Source: Rhineura floridana (Eukaryota; Chordata; Lepidosauria; Squamata; Rhineuridae). From it: 64,000 nt of DNA. Within the stretch, counting starts at the first letter, position 1, and every line of letters begins with the position of its first letter. Under the pieces are notes generated by a model. That model was not told the origin of the DNA, searched no databases, and worked only from the letters and a program-made list of their open reading frames with translations. The position numbers were made by a program, and so were the translations under genes. Below, in pieces: positions 10,401-21,660 of the stretch. The stretch is from contig NC_084489.1 of assembly GCF_030035675.1 (NCBI RefSeq), positions 46,967,898 through 47,031,897 on the forward strand. Reading direction: 5' to 3'.

Positions 10401-11290
10401 CGAATTGCCACTTAAGGAAGGCTAGAATTAAAGATGTACATCCTGATTACAAACTATAGCAAAAGGGAGAAATTGACATTGAATCTGTTCAGTAATCCAT
10501 CTCATCATATGTCTCTGACAGTGCGCCACATAAAAAAGATGTACGTAGCAAAAAGAGGTCGCACAGGGGCTGCTAACCTCTGCAGAGGTGAGGGATCCAA
10601 TAATATGGAGCCCAAGGGAATATAATTGTTTCCTCAATGCTTTTGGGAGCAGTGGAGTTTCCCACTGACAGGACAATCCTGTCAAAGCCCTGGCAATCTT
10701 TGGAATTTAGAGTTGACCCAGGCAGTTGACACTAGGGATGCAAAAGCTTCCTGCTGTTCACCCCAAAAGGGATCAATCCTTCATGAGTGGTCCAACTGAA
10801 TGCTTGCAAAGGCTCAAGGGGGCTTGCAAAGCACGTGCTACTTCCACCACACCAGAGGACCAGAAATTTTCCTAGGAGCAGCGGGAGATAGCAGCAAAGC
10901 TGGCAGCGACAAGCACTCCCAGGCTTTCTTCTTCACAGGAATGATACATTAGTTTCCCACTGGGGATTCACATGCTACCTCTACCTTTCCTTATCTAAAG
11001 GAAGCTTCTGGGCCTGGAGCAGTAGGATAAAGAGGTGGCAACACCTCACAGGGAGAGGCCTGTTGCTTGCAGCAGTCTTTGAGCAAAGTAATGTTCAGTA
11101 ATCCTGATTAAAAGCACATGAGCAGGTTACTTTCTTATTTCCATGTGTGTGGTGGCTGCCATTTCCCCTCCCACCCCACAATGCCCTGGAACGACACTCT
11201 ATCCGGGACATTCTGTAGAAATTAAATTGGTGGCTGATTCCGCTTCCCTCAGTTTTCGAACATGTCAAGGATACTTTGTCATATGTTGTT
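10400..11290. other. No recognised feature
   Basis: Mixed-composition sequence without visible repeat termini, conserved reading frame or tail. Short open frames are not conserved-looking. Confidence 0.45.
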
Positions 11291-11295
11291 TGCAT

Positions 11296-11410
11296 TGGTT
11301 TGCTTGCATTTATTTTTTATTTTTTTGTGATTTCTATATATTATTAGCCGTCCCATGAATCAGTTTTAGCCGAGAGGTAGAATATAAATGTTTTCAATAA
11401 ATACATAAAT
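11296..11410 (+). repeat. LINE/SINE 3' tail
   Basis: The sequence ends 'GAGAGGTAGAATATAAATG' followed by TTTTCAATAAATACATAAATAAG, the form of an L2-type 3' terminus with an (AATA)n-like tail. The upstream body is too diverged to place. Confidence 0.45.
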
Positions 11411-12130
11411 AAGATTTTTTTAAAATCATTTGAAATGTGAAACCTGTCAAATATATGCCAAATTATGAGTTGGCTGACATTGCCGAGTAGATGTTTGCTC
11501 AAAACATGTTCCAAATTATTTTGTCCTTCTGAAACTTAACTTGAATTATCATGCCCTTGCAGAGAGCTAGTTTAGATTTTTGCATGTTGGAAACTTAGAG
11601 AGCAGTTTGTTTGTTTTTGAGTGGGTTAATAAATAAATGGGCCAGAAAGTGAATGATATCCATTGTGAATAGCCAGAGAAAATGTTTATACTAGTAAAAA
11701 AAGACTGTGGCATACACTCATGCTGCTCACAGAGAAGATGAAGTGTGGGAATGCAATCCACTGATCAACAAAGCAACATCTCTTCTGAACGGAGAGCTTA
11801 GGCTGTGTCACCATGACTCAACCAAACACTATAAAAATCAAACTAATCAGTAAGTGCAGTATTTAGTGCCATAGCACCAAGCAAAAGAACAGAAATTTAG
11901 CAGACTGATTTACCTTTACCCTTATGTCAGCTTGTCAACCTTTTAATCCCAGAAGGGTAAATCAGACAATGTTTAAATTATCATGAGCACTGCTGACAGC
12001 TGCTGCCCCTTGTCTCCTCATCTAGGCAAAATTCACAGATTTAGTTTCATTATTATTTAAACAAACAACATGCACACAATGCTTTGCAATAAAGATGCAA
12101 GAAGCAAATGCTTTATAGATATGCTCTGCA
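11410..12130. other. No recognised feature
   Basis: AT-rich sequence. A short inverted repeat (GATTTACC...GGTAAATC, about 11908-11965) is present, but nothing else is identifiable. Confidence 0.45.
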
Positions 12131-12134
12131 CTAT

Positions 12135-12705
12135 ACATTTCAAGCAGTGCCATACCACTTTAACTGTCCTGGCTTCTTCCAAAGAATCCTGGGAATTGCA
12201 GTTTGTTATGGGTGCTGAGAATTGTTAGCAGACCTCTACTCACCTCACAGAGCCAGGGGTGTAGTCATCCAGGGCCTTTCTTGGGGGTCTTAAACCCCTT
12301 GCTTTTATGGAAGCAGGTCCCAGCAGGATCCCTATGTCTCCAGCATCCTGCAAGCCAATCAGCATGAAAGGGGAGTGTGTTAACCACTGAAAAGGGCCTT
12401 CTAACATGCTTCCTTTCATTTTCCTGCTGATTGGAGCCAATCAGAGTGAAAGGAGGTGAGTCGACTCTTCTCAATAGCTAGCACACTGTTCTTTCACTCT
12501 GATTGGCTCCTAGGGACACCTTTTATTGTGGGAGAAGCCATTAACAAGGATCATATTCCTAACCCAGCAGCAAAAAGGGGGAGGGGGTGTGGCTGTGACT
12601 GTCATGAAGGGACCCTGCACTTCTGAATTTGCCACTATTGCACAGTGTGAGTTAAACATCAATACTGCTTCCCAGGGAACTCTGGAAATAGTAGCATAAT
12701 GTTGG
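12135..12705. mobile_element. Inverted-repeat MITE (GAATCCTGGGAA family), split by another transposon
   Basis: 12175-12255 has the diagnostic string 'AAGAATCCTGGGAATTG', 'GGGTGCTGAGA' and 'CTCACAGAGC'. The matching half 'CTTCCCAGGGAACTCTGG' resumes at 12668 after the insertion. Related copies lie at 59005-59190 and in the arms of the repeat at 23.8-24.1 kb. It is non-coding. Confidence 0.55.
12253..12645. mobile_element. Non-autonomous DNA transposon nested in a MITE
   Basis: The left end is 'CAGGGGTGTAGTCATCC'. The right end, read as complement, contains 'AATAGTGGCAAATTCAGAAG', also found at 1806-1850. Inside are inverted 'TGATTGGAGCCAATCAG' and 'CTCTGATTGGCTCC' blocks. CACAGAGC (left) and CACAGTGT (right) could be a decayed 8 bp TSD. 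A hAT-type origin is only a suggestion. Confidence 0.5.
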
Positions 12706-12742
12706 AGGCGTTGGGACCAAGGGAGGAGTTGGAAAGGGAAAT

Positions 12743-13140
12743 TTAGTCATAGAATCATAGAGTTGGAAGGGCCCTATAAGGTCATCAAGTCCAGAAGGTA
12801 AAGGTGTCCCCGCACTTACAGTGCGAGTCGTTTCTGACTCTTAGGGTGACGTCTTGCGACGTTTACTGGGCAGACTGTATATATGGGGTGGGATCCGGCC
12901 TTTCTTTACTCCCCAGTATGTGCTCATTTTACCGACCATGGATGGATGGAAGGCTGAGTGGACCTCAACCCCTTTTACCGGAGATTCGACTTCCTCCTTC
13001 CGTTGGAATTGAACTCCGGCTGTCAGCAGAGCTTCGGCTGCATTACCGCTGCTTACCACTCTGCTTAACCCCCTGCTTAATGCAGGAATCCAAATTAAAG
13101 CATACCTGACAGGTGGCTGTCCAGCTGCCTCTTGAATCCT
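12743..13140 (-). mobile_element. CR1 LINE 3' end, split by a Sauria SINE
   Basis: 12743-12793 (ATAGAATCATAGAGTTGGAAGGG type) is the complement of the CR1 3' terminus. After the SINE the CR1 continues with 'CCCCCTGCTTAATGCAGGAATCC' style sequence to about 13140. Copies of the same segment on the plus strand are at 18302, 34800-35035 and 48273. It is 5' truncated. Confidence 0.8.
12794..13068 (-). mobile_element. Sauria SINE (tRNA-derived), nested in CR1
   Basis: The minus strand starts in a tRNA-like head with A and B box-like strings ('GTGGTAAGCAGCGGTAATG', 'GGAGTTCAATTCCAACGG'). It ends in the Bov-B-like tail 'GAGTCAGAAACGACTCGCAC' and 'GTGCGGGGACACCTTTACC'. This is the squamate Sauria SINE structure, mobilised by Bov-B LINEs. 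The sequence is close to consensus, so it is one of the younger insertions here and the best lineage marker in the window. Confidence 0.85.
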
Positions 13141-13890
13141 TTCTGTCCCCGCCATGGTCACAAGAAAAATTGTCTCTCCAAAACTGCTGTTTACAACTCA
13201 AGAGAAGCCTCAATATGAACCAATAAGAACTTTTTTTGAAATGAACACAGCAGCTTCAGAAAGGACTTTTTTGTGAGAACCATAGCAGAGAGAGAGAAGA
13301 CCCCCCCCCCGTCCCAACGCTGCTTCAGGCTTCTCTGCTGCTGCTGTGAACATTAAAATAAAAAAGACAACTCATTATGAAGTTTGCAATGCCTGCTAAC
13401 TATGTTTGTGCTAATCTGATGGATATAGAGTGTCTTCAGAGGGGGGAAAGAGTAACACCAACTAAAGTAATTTGAGAGGCAGTCTGAAAGCACAGATGAA
13501 CAGTGAGATACTGCAGTAGGCCTTTCCATACTCTGTACAATTTGTTGGGAAAGATTCAGTGAAAACAGTGAAAAGAAGAATAGAAACATAATTGGAGATG
13601 AATCAAAAGACATGATGCTAAATTGCAGAAAGCATTTTAAAGAAAATACTCAGAAATACTTCAAATATTCTTGGAGTGGGGAGATATATGACTGAGGGAT
13701 GCTCATTTCTCTTCCCTTCTCACATCTTCTGTCCTTACAGGAAAAAGAAAACAGGTGAAGAAGGCCTCTGTGCAATCGAAATACTAGGCTGAGCACATGA
13801 GGCCTTTGGACTGATGTGACCATTCAGCATTCCATCTGTAAGTCTGATTGTCATCTTTGCTTATAATGCAGTGATTCTGTCTGAACTGTT
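13140..13890. other. No recognised feature
   Basis: Contains a short poly-C run near 13300 and otherwise no recognisable repeat, tail or conserved frame. Confidence 0.45.
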
Positions 13891-14072
13891 GGGGGGAGGG
13901 CATAGCTAAGTGGTAGGGTAATTGTCTTCTAGGCAGATGGTTCCAGGTTCAATCCCCAGCATCTCCAGGTAGAAATGGGAATGTCCTTTACCTGAAACTC
14001 TGGAGAGTTGCTGCTAGTCAGTGTCGACAATACTCTGCTAGATGGACCAAATTTCCTATGTTCCTGTGAGAT
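13890..14072 (+). mobile_element. tRNA-Ala-like SINE, plus strand
   Basis: The head 'GGGCATAGCTAAGTGGTAGG' and 'GGTTCAATCCCCAGC' are tRNA A and B box-like; sister copies read as tRNA-Ala(UGC)-like. The body carries 'CTCTGGAGAGTTGCTGC' and 'CAGTGTCGACAATACT', shared with copies at 16966-17152 and 36173-36280 on the minus strand. It is decayed, with no functional tRNA fold expected. Confidence 0.75.
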
Positions 14073-15170
14073 TTCGGAATTAAACTTGGTACACCGTCTA
14101 CAGGAAATAATTTTATGTTTCATATTTAAAAACAGGATTGGCTCCTGCTTCCATTTTCAATGACTGGGAAGAAAATTGAAAATACAATACCACGTGAAAG
14201 CTCTCTTGAAAATGCAGGGTGTGGGATGAAAGTCTGTATGAATGTTCAGGACAATGATCTGTATTTCAAGTAGAAATCTCATGATGCATCTTAGTTCCAC
14301 ACGCACACATTTTCAGTGGAGGTAGCAAATATGCAAAACAAAACACAATGTTTCCTTTGAAGAGTGAGATATTGGCATGAAGGGGTCTAGCATGGATTGA
14401 AGTATTAAGCCCAGACTTTTTTTCTTTTTGCTACTTCAGGGGAATGGACCAACTAAGAAATTTTGGGTGGGATGGGTTTATATTAACGAACACCAGAAAG
14501 TTCTTCGAATTCATGCAACACCCCCAAGAGTCCCCACACATACATACACAACACTGTTGTGGTCCTGCAAAAGAGGGACATATATGGTACACAGTAATAC
14601 ATTCCATGCTGAGAAAAACTCCATCCTGCAAGTGATTTCCAGAGGGATAGGAGAAAGTCCTCTCTAGCAGTGGGTGTGACTAAAAACTAGGCCGTGTATC
14701 TCACCACCACCACCACCACTTGTGATTTCATTCACAAAAGTTTGGAAACTTTCAGTGGTGTTAATTTTCAGGATACAGTCTTATGTTAGAATAAAAGGTG
14801 ACTGAGAGCATTTTCCTTGTACAAAGGAAGGAGGCTTTGCTGCCGCTTAAAGTATAGTGCATTATGTCATGAGATAACATCGTTCCCAGGGGATTTTGTC
14901 CCAGGAATAGCCCAGAGCAACCAAACCACCACTTCAAGCTTTTCCCTTAAAATTACTGTTCATATTTACATGCAAAGTTATGTATGTTTACTCTGTCATG
15001 ATAAAACTCGTATGATTAATTGATTAAGGTTTCTTTCATTGAGTGACAGTTGTGGGTTTTATTATTTACTAATTTTATTTTTTACCCACCCACCCTTCTT
15101 CCAAAGAGCCCAGGACAGCTTGCCTGGTTCATCCCTCCTCCCTGCACTTTGAATTTTATCCACACAGCCA
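14072..15170. other. No recognised feature
   Basis: A short (CAC)n run lies near 14703-14720. The remaining sequence shows no motif that I can place. Confidence 0.45.
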
Positions 15171-15177
15171 ACTAAGG

Positions 15178-15311
15178 TAGGGGTAGTCAACATGCTGCTC
15201 TCCAGATGTTGTTGCATTCCAACTCCCATCAGCCCCAGCCGGCATGGCACAGTCAGGGATGATGGGAGTTGTAGATGTCCAACAACATCTGGAGGGCACC
15301 ACATTGCCCTG
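15178..15311. mobile_element. Hairpin hAT-like MITE (family B)
   Basis: The left arm 'CTCCAGATGTTGTTGCATT' with 'CAACTCCCATCAGCCCCAGC' is complementary to 'GATGGGAGTTGTAG' with 'CAACAACATCTGGAGGGCACC'. Both termini (TAGGGGTAG / CCCTG) are mutated and no TSD is left. Confidence 0.75.
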
Positions 15312-15606
15312 TGAGCTTGATAACAAAGTGGGAATTTGAACACTCTAGACATGGCACCACACATATATAGATATATCTGAATTCTTTTGGTGTAGCAAGT
15401 CAGTATCCAGTTGTCATTATAGAGTGCATTCAGGAACAGGATAGCACAAATATTCACAACATGAAGAATGTAGTTGGAGAAAAAAATGGGTATAATTCCT
15501 ACTTAGATTTACCTGGATAATAGAAAAATTCATTGACCAAGATAGGAGCAATGGACACCTTACTGTGTGATCTGACCAGGACTTCCCTAACTGTGATTTG
15601 TGGACC

Positions 15607-15913
15607 ACCGAGTTGTGGAATAGCCTCCCCGAAGAGGTACGCCTGGCGCCTACATTATTATCTTTCCGGCGCCAGGTAAAGACCTTCTTATGCTCCCAGG
15701 CATTTTAATCATTTTATCTTTTTAATCTTGTAATACTAATCCTTTTATCATCTTATATTTTGTTTAATTGTATTTTGTTTTCATTATGTCTTATATGTTT
15801 TGTGATTTTATTATGATGATGTATGTATTTTATCCTATTCTGTTTACCGCCCTGAGAGCTACTTGCTATGGGCGGTATATAAATGCAACAAAATAAATAA
15901 ATAAATAAATAAA
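15607..15913 (+). mobile_element. L2 LINE 3' end, young subfamily
   Basis: It is 5' truncated within the L2 C-terminus ('ELWNSLPEEVRLAP', 'LLSFRRQVKTFLCSQAF') followed by the 3' UTR with 'TTTACCGCCCTGAGAGC', 'GGGCGGTATATAAATG' and (AAAT)n. It is nearly identical to 51.92-52.24 kb, so the subfamily was active fairly recently. Confidence 0.88.
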
Positions 15914-16499
15914 ATCTGTGAATTCTACAGGATTCAAGGAGTAATACAATACAATGTACTATATGAGATAAAAGATGCAATAAAAATACAATTAAAGATC
16001 GTGCTGCATCTAGCTCAGTGCATTACAACAGGCAGAAATAAATATTAAGTGTTCTGCCAAGATGCTCAACAGTTTTCAAGTGGTCTGCGGGGAAAAGTTT
16101 GGGAACCGTTGGAGTAGATGCATATTGCAGACACACACCGTTCTGGCAAATCCTTGGTGTACGTTGGACATTTTTGAATGACCTGAACTGTTTCTGTATG
16201 GGCAGTCTTACGTAGATGCAGCTCAGTATTCTCCTTGCTGCCATGACCACTTAATACATTTCCCTCCCTTCAACAACTGCTGAAGCCTTCATTTACACTG
16301 CACAAATTATCCTGAGCAGCAGGTAGGAAGCAGTCAGCAAGGTGTAGCTGGCAATAGGTCTATTTTCATTAGAGGATGGATGGAGCCAGGGAACATGGCA
16401 TTTGTCCAGTATAGTATAGGAGGCCTCTGCTAGGAAAATCAACCCTGGAGAATTGTAGGCTTGCTGAGGTAAATGGAAAATAATAGATTATAAACTTTG

Positions 16500-16755
16500 G
16501 AGGTTTTGTTAGGTTTTGGGGTGGTTTTTTATTTTTGCTTGTTTATGATGAATAACACTGGGGTATTGTAAAATGCTTTGTAAGAACTTGTATGATTTCA
16601 TGCTGTTTTGTATTTAATTTTCCACCCTGAGGAAACGAAGGGTGGTATTCAACGCTAGTCCTACTCAGAGTAGACCCACTGAAGTTAATAGATAGCTAAC
16701 TTGGATTCATTCATTCCAATGGGTCTATTCTGAGGAGGTGTTAGTACAATTCATA
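16500..16755. repeat. LINE-like tail and palindromic MITE
   Basis: About 16500-16640 resembles an L2-type 3' UTR ending 'CCACCCTGAGGAAACGAAGG'. 16632-16755 is a hairpin: 'AACGCTAGTCCTACTCAGAG' and 'TAGACCCACTGAAGTTAAT' pair with 'CCAATGGGTCTATTCTGAG' and 'GGTGTTAGTAC'. A shorter relative is at 18045-18145. Confidence 0.55.
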
Positions 16756-16965
16756 GGGCTCCATCTAATCCTATCACACGTGCAGCCCCCACATGGAGGG
16801 AACAAAGCCATTTCAGCCATCTGCTGAACTTCTGTGCTTTCTATTGGACATCCTCTGCCTGCTACACCAACTGATGCTGGAGAATTCATACAGCTCCTCT
16901 TCAAACAGTTCTTAAGAAAGTAGCTCACTGACTGATGACAACTCCTCAGCAATGTAACTCACATT

Positions 16966-17152
16966 TCACATAGGAAACTGCCTTACAGTGAGTCAGTCCA
17001 TATAGCACAGTATTGTCTACACTGACTGTGGCTCTCCAGGGTTTCAGACAGAGGACATTTCAAGCCCTACCTGGGGATGTCAGAGATTGAACCTGGGACC
17101 TTCTGCATGTAAAGCAGATGCTCTGCCACTGAGTTATGGCCCTGAACTGCTG
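16966..17152 (-). mobile_element. tRNA-Ala-like SINE, minus strand
   Basis: On the minus strand the copy begins 'AGGGCCATAACTCAGTGGCA' and 'GAGCATCTGCTTTACATGCA', an anticodon-arm-like stretch of tRNA-Ala type, then 'GGTTCAATCTCTGACATCCC'. It ends near 16970 with 'GTAAGGCAGTTTCCTATG'. It is the best preserved of the three copies in the window. Confidence 0.8.
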
Positions 17153-17154
17153 AG

Positions 17155-17630
17155 TCTAATGTGCTTGTCCACTGTTTCTTGGCTTTCATGTTGTGATGCG
17201 GCAAGTTGACACTAAAGGACATAGAGAGAAGCAAATATGGGCTTTGAGATGGGTGGAGGGGGTCCTTTTCATTGTCTTCCTGGTGAGCGTTGCTCACTGC
17301 ATAAGGACATGGAATAGGTACTTCTCTGTAATTGTAGCCAGCTGTGGAGCTCCTTGCCCTGGAGGTACATCTTTGATGACCTTCCATCACCAACTTAAAA
17401 TGTTCCAGGCTTACAGTTGGTTTAATTAAGCCTACTCCAGGTCACAGGAGTGTGTTGTGCTGTAGCAACTTTCCCCCATTTGTTGAACCAAAGATATTTT
17501 CCTTGGGTTCTACTGCTCTGAATACTGTACTGTTTTGTTTGTTGCATTGTTTCATTGATTATGTTAGAAACTATTTTGTGATCACCCAGTGGTGAAAAAG
17601 GGTCTACAAAACTTGGAAATAAATACATAC
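17155..17630 (+). mobile_element. Old L2-like LINE 3' remnant
   Basis: Around 17340 the plus strand reads like the L2 C-terminus ('CGAPCPGG', that is 'ELWNSLPxx'), then a 3' UTR ending 'GGAAATAAATACATACATAC' at about 17630. It is strongly diverged; placement rests on layout more than on identity. Confidence 0.4.
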
Positions 17631-18044
17631 ATACCGAACATGAGAGGAGGGGAGAGAAGTGTAAAAAACAGAAGTTGTTATGTGCATATCTGGCTAACAG
17701 ACATGCAGGATCCATGCAATATCAGATAAATGCTGGGGAAACCTTTACCCACATCCCCACCTCTATATCAACATGTGAGCCCAGAGACAGTGCCAGATCA
17801 ATGACAGTTCCAATAAGCAGAAATGGTAGTAGGTTGGGAAACTCTGTGTGCAGAGCACCAAGATGCAAGCATGCACACACAGAGAGATCAAGAAATCATT
17901 TCTGTGCAACGTATGTGCTCTGCACAAGACAAAAATGCCTATGCCTATTGAGTGGGTAGCCTCACAAACAAAGTGGACTGTGCACAGCACTGCCTGTACC
18001 ACTGAAATAAATGAGATAACCTAGTAGCCATTGCACCCATAACA

Positions 18045-18145
18045 GACCATGACCAATGCTGATAGTCATACTCAATGCACTTGAAATCAGTGGACTTAAG
18101 TTACTTAATTCCATTGCTTCCATTGGGTATGCTCTGAGTATGACT
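18045..18145. mobile_element. Short palindromic MITE
   Basis: 'AGTCATACTCAATGCACTTG' pairs with 'GGGTATGCTCTGAGTATGACT' around a ~45 bp centre. It is similar in layout to the hairpin at 16632-16755. Confidence 0.5.
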
Positions 18146-18149
18146 AATA

Positions 18150-18885
18150 ATGTTGTTGTGTTGCTGCTGCTGCTGCTGTTGTTGTTATCTGCCCTTTACC
18201 AGCAGGTCCCAGAGTGGGTTACATCAATTTAAAATTCAGTATTGAAATAGTTAAAACAAATTCCAAAGTGCAGGATATGGAATAGCAGGCTCAAATTACA
18301 GAAAGCCAGATTTTGGGTGAACATCAGGAACAATGTCCTAACTATTAGAACAGTACAACAATGGAACCAATTTCCTAGGGAGGTAGTGGGCTCTCCAACA
18401 CTGGAAGCATTCAAGAGGCTAGCCACCTGTTGGGTGTGCTTTAAATTGGATTCCTGCATTGAGGGGGTTGGACTCAATGGCCTTATAGGCCCCTTCCAAC
18501 TCTGCTATTCTATGATCCTATGATTCTATGAAATTACAGTTACGGGAATAGGATGGGTCCTGAAAATAAACATCTCAAGTGTCAAAGGCCAGGGTAAAGA
18601 GGTGCGTCTTCAGAATTCACCAAAAACTGTATAGTGAAGTTGCTAGACACACCTCTGTGGGGAGGGAATTTCACAACTTAGAGGCTGCCACAGAGAATGC
18701 CCTCTCCTGGGCCACCACCCCCAGACTTCTGAGAGGGGGCATGGAACACCTGAGATGGTCTATAGGGAAGGAGGCAGTCTCTCAGATATTGGGGGCCTAG
18801 GTCATTTAGAGCTTTAAAAACTAGTATGAGCACCTTGAATTGGGTCCAGAAACTAACTGGCAACCAATATTAGATATCACCCTAT
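18150..18885 (-). mobile_element. L2 LINE 3' end, minus strand, interrupted by CR1
   Basis: On the minus strand 18885-18660 encodes 'FWTQFKVLILVFKALNDLGPQYL', the L2 C-terminal block (compare 'FRARFKVLVMTYKALHGVGPQYL' at 51.7 kb). The 3' UTR runs to about 18150, next to a (TTG/CTG)n tract. The element is split by the CR1 at 18302-18530. Confidence 0.75.
18302..18530 (+). mobile_element. 5'-truncated CR1 LINE with 9 bp TSD
   Basis: It encodes the CR1 C-terminus ('NVLTIRTVQQWNQFPREVVG') and ends in the octamer tail 'CTATGATTCTATG'. AAATTACAG flanks it at 18293-18301 and 18531-18539. A clean TSD is unusual for CR1, whose insertions often show none. Confidence 0.85.
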
Positions 18886-20320
18886 GGAACTGTGATATGT
18901 AAATTTCATTTCATCCTTCAATAATAAAGTTTTAAATCAAAATATTTCAGTCAGTCAGTCATTAGAAATGTGGTGTCATTACATGTTCCTCAGTGTAACT
19001 GAAGTGTAGTATGATCTTTGTACTAGCACATCATACAAGAACAGAGGCATCAACGCAAGTAAAATAAAAGTTACTTGTGTATTAAGAAGAGAGGGCAAGT
19101 AAAGTGTCATTAATCCCCTTTAAATGTAGTAAGAAACTATGTTTTTAAAAAAGTTATTTTCACTGATGAAATAAGCTCTTTACATATAAATTATATTGTA
19201 ATAACAGAGCTCCCTGGTGGAAAAGAGTTCCTTTTCCTGCTGGCAAAAATTAAAATAATCACAGATGGCTAATGATCAAAAATACTGACTGACAGCTCTG
19301 AAGTACAAGGGATTCAAAATACTCTCAAAGCTGCAGTTTGCTTATGGTCTGGGCTGGCTTTAGGCACTTGCAGAAACTGGGGATGTTTGTGATGATGGTC
19401 CAAAACTTTTATTCACCACAGTAATTGGTTGTTATGATAACATGTTCTCATCATTACATGGCATTGGTGACATTTTTTGTGTGTGATACTAGAACAAAAA
19501 TGCTGATTTTCTTGCATGTAATGTATTGCATTATGCATAAACATTAAGTTGACTAAAAATAAAAAGGCAAATTGCATACAATGTTACAGCTTGGTTGTTC
19601 TGAGATTCAAAACCAAGTTAGAGTCCCAATGTCTGGATCTGAAATCTAGTAATTTTTTGAACAATGAAATGGGTCACTTGGGAAATGGAACAATGGGATT
19701 TGAAATTCATGTAATAAGACAGAAAACAGTTAAGTGAGCGGTACTTGAAGAGTTTACTGTGCACAGGATTTCTTATGGACCCAGCATTGCTTGTGGATAA
19801 GTGAGTAGTGGCTATGATTCTTTTAAGCTTCAGCCCAATTCAGACATTAAAGTCCTCATATGATTAGAATTGCATGAAGGGAGAGCAGGGATGTGCTAGC
19901 TACTACCATCCATTTCGTTGCTTCCCCATTCTGCTGCAATGGGAGGGTGAAGGTTTGCAGCCAGGAACCTCCTGTATTAATATACTATAGAATCCTGCAT
20001 GACCTACTAAGGATCATGTGGGGAGACTCCATGCATCAAGTAAGCTCCCCACTGCAGATCTTTGCTCCTCCAGTGTATGGAGGGCAGCAGAAGTGTGTGA
20101 TGGGGGCCCTTCAATACAGCAGCCCTTTTACACCTGAACAGGACTTTAGTTTGGTGATCCAGTGGTGTTTTCCTGCCGAAGGCCAATCTTATCATAGTTA
20201 CCTATACCTTCATCTCATCCATAACAGGTCACTATTAATGCTCTCAATGTGGGTCTGTCTTGGAGAAGTGCCCAAGAAGTTGTATTGCTGCAAGCAGCAG
20301 CCAAGGGGCTGCCAGCACTC
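18886..20320. other. No recognised feature
   Basis: Mostly AT-rich sequence. 19850-20280 is of higher GC and could be an old transposon, but I see no termini. A 172-codon open frame at 19893 runs into L2 remnant and is not a gene. Confidence 0.4.
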
Positions 20321-20329
20321 ATTTTTTTC

Positions 20330-20730
20330 AGATTGCATCACATCAGTATTGTACTATCTTCACTGGCTTCCGGGGGTTTTTTGGACCCACGGTGCAGGTT
20401 TTGACTTTTAAATCCAGAAATGGCTTGTGATTTGGATATCTAACAGACTCCTTCTCATATAAACCTAACCACACATTTGAGTAAGCACAGAGGTCCTACT
20501 CCACATCCCACCAGAAACAGAGGTGTGGTGGATGGGAATGCAGCATAGGGCCTTCTTCGTGGTGGTACCCAAGCTGTGGGATTCTTTGCCTCAGCGAATC
20601 CAATTGATTCCCTCTTTTTTTCACTTCAGTTCCCATCATCCCTGACCATTGGCTGGGGATGATGGGAGTTGGTGTATAAAACATCTGGAGAGCCACAGGT
20701 TCCCCCACACCTGGCGTAGATGGACTTTGA
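20330..20730 (+). mobile_element. L2 C-terminal fragment with partial family B MITE
   Basis: 20350-20605 resembles the L2 block 'LHWLP' with degraded downstream sequence. At about 20625 'TTCCCATCATCCCTGACCA' and 'GATGATGGGAGTTGGTG', then 'ACATCTGGAGAGCCACAGG', mark a truncated copy of the family B hairpin MITE. Confidence 0.55.
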
Positions 20731-21090
20731 TCTGCCACATCATGGCAATTCTGAAGAGTCTACCCTTTCAAATCTTATAGTCCTGTAGGTAAGTGATGTC
20801 CTTTGAAGGATGTTGAGGTACATTTTACCTTCATCCACAGGAGTTTAAAATGCATACTTAAAAAAAAAAAGTCACAATGAGTGAGGATTATATGCTAGTT
20901 GGGAGTGAAGTGAGAAATCACTCCCATCATTAAAAATGAAAACTAAATTGAACCTTATCCAAAATGAAAGAATGTACCGGCTTCCAAGAGAGAGAAAAAG
21001 AATGAATTCCATTTTCTCCAACTTCACCAAGACATATTCACCAGTTTGTTACCACGCTGTCAAAAAAAAATGTGTTTGATGTCTCAAAAT

Positions 21091-21117
21091 TATTATTATT
21101 ATTATTATTATTATTAT
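21091..21117 (+). repeat. (ATT)n microsatellite
   Basis: About nine uninterrupted ATT units. Confidence 0.95.
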
Positions 21118-21309
21118 GACACTACGTAAGATGATAAAATATTTTCATTTGTAAATGCTCTTGTTTGGAATATGAGAATTAAATTTCCATTGTGACTGAT
21201 AAACTGTTCTGTGTAAATTGAAAGACTCTATAGCTTTCATCTATCAGTGTTTGCTTGATAAAATATGATAAATTCACCATGCTCATTAGGTTTTTATCAT
21301 GGAGAGAGG

Positions 21310-21660
21310 ATTTTATTTATTTTATTTTTATTTAAAAGCATTTATAAGCTGCTTAAAACTAAGCAGCACATACTGTAAAAACAATCTTATTAAAACAAAA
21401 ATGCTACCTAAAACCAATAAAACAGCAGCATAAAAACATGTAAAATCATACAAACACTAACAAAATAAAAATTCAGAGGATTCAGGCACCCCAAACAAGG
21501 TCCAGTCTTGTGGATCAGGGAAAGCCTAGTCAAAAAGATAAGTCTTTACAAGATGTCTAAAGCAACATATGGTTACTGCTTCACGTACGAGAGGGAAGGG
21601 CATTTCATAGTAGAGGGGCAACAGCAGAAAATGCCCATTTTTGGATCACAGGAATGTTTT
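21310..21660 (-). mobile_element. L2-like LINE 3' end, minus strand
   Basis: It begins with a TTTATTTATTTTATTTTTATTT tail-like run and continues with A-rich 3' UTR sequence. 21530-21660 ('AAGATAAGTCTTTACAAGATG') corresponds in layout to the L2 C-terminus on the minus strand. It is diverged. Confidence 0.5.

Noticed and set aside
13890-14072. tRNA-Ala-like heads as tRNA genes
   Set aside because: All three copies are joined to the same SINE body and are mutated in the tRNA-like part.
19893-20411. 172-codon open frame
   Set aside because: Its end overlaps L2 C-terminal remnant ('LHWLP'), and the rest shows no conserved motif.
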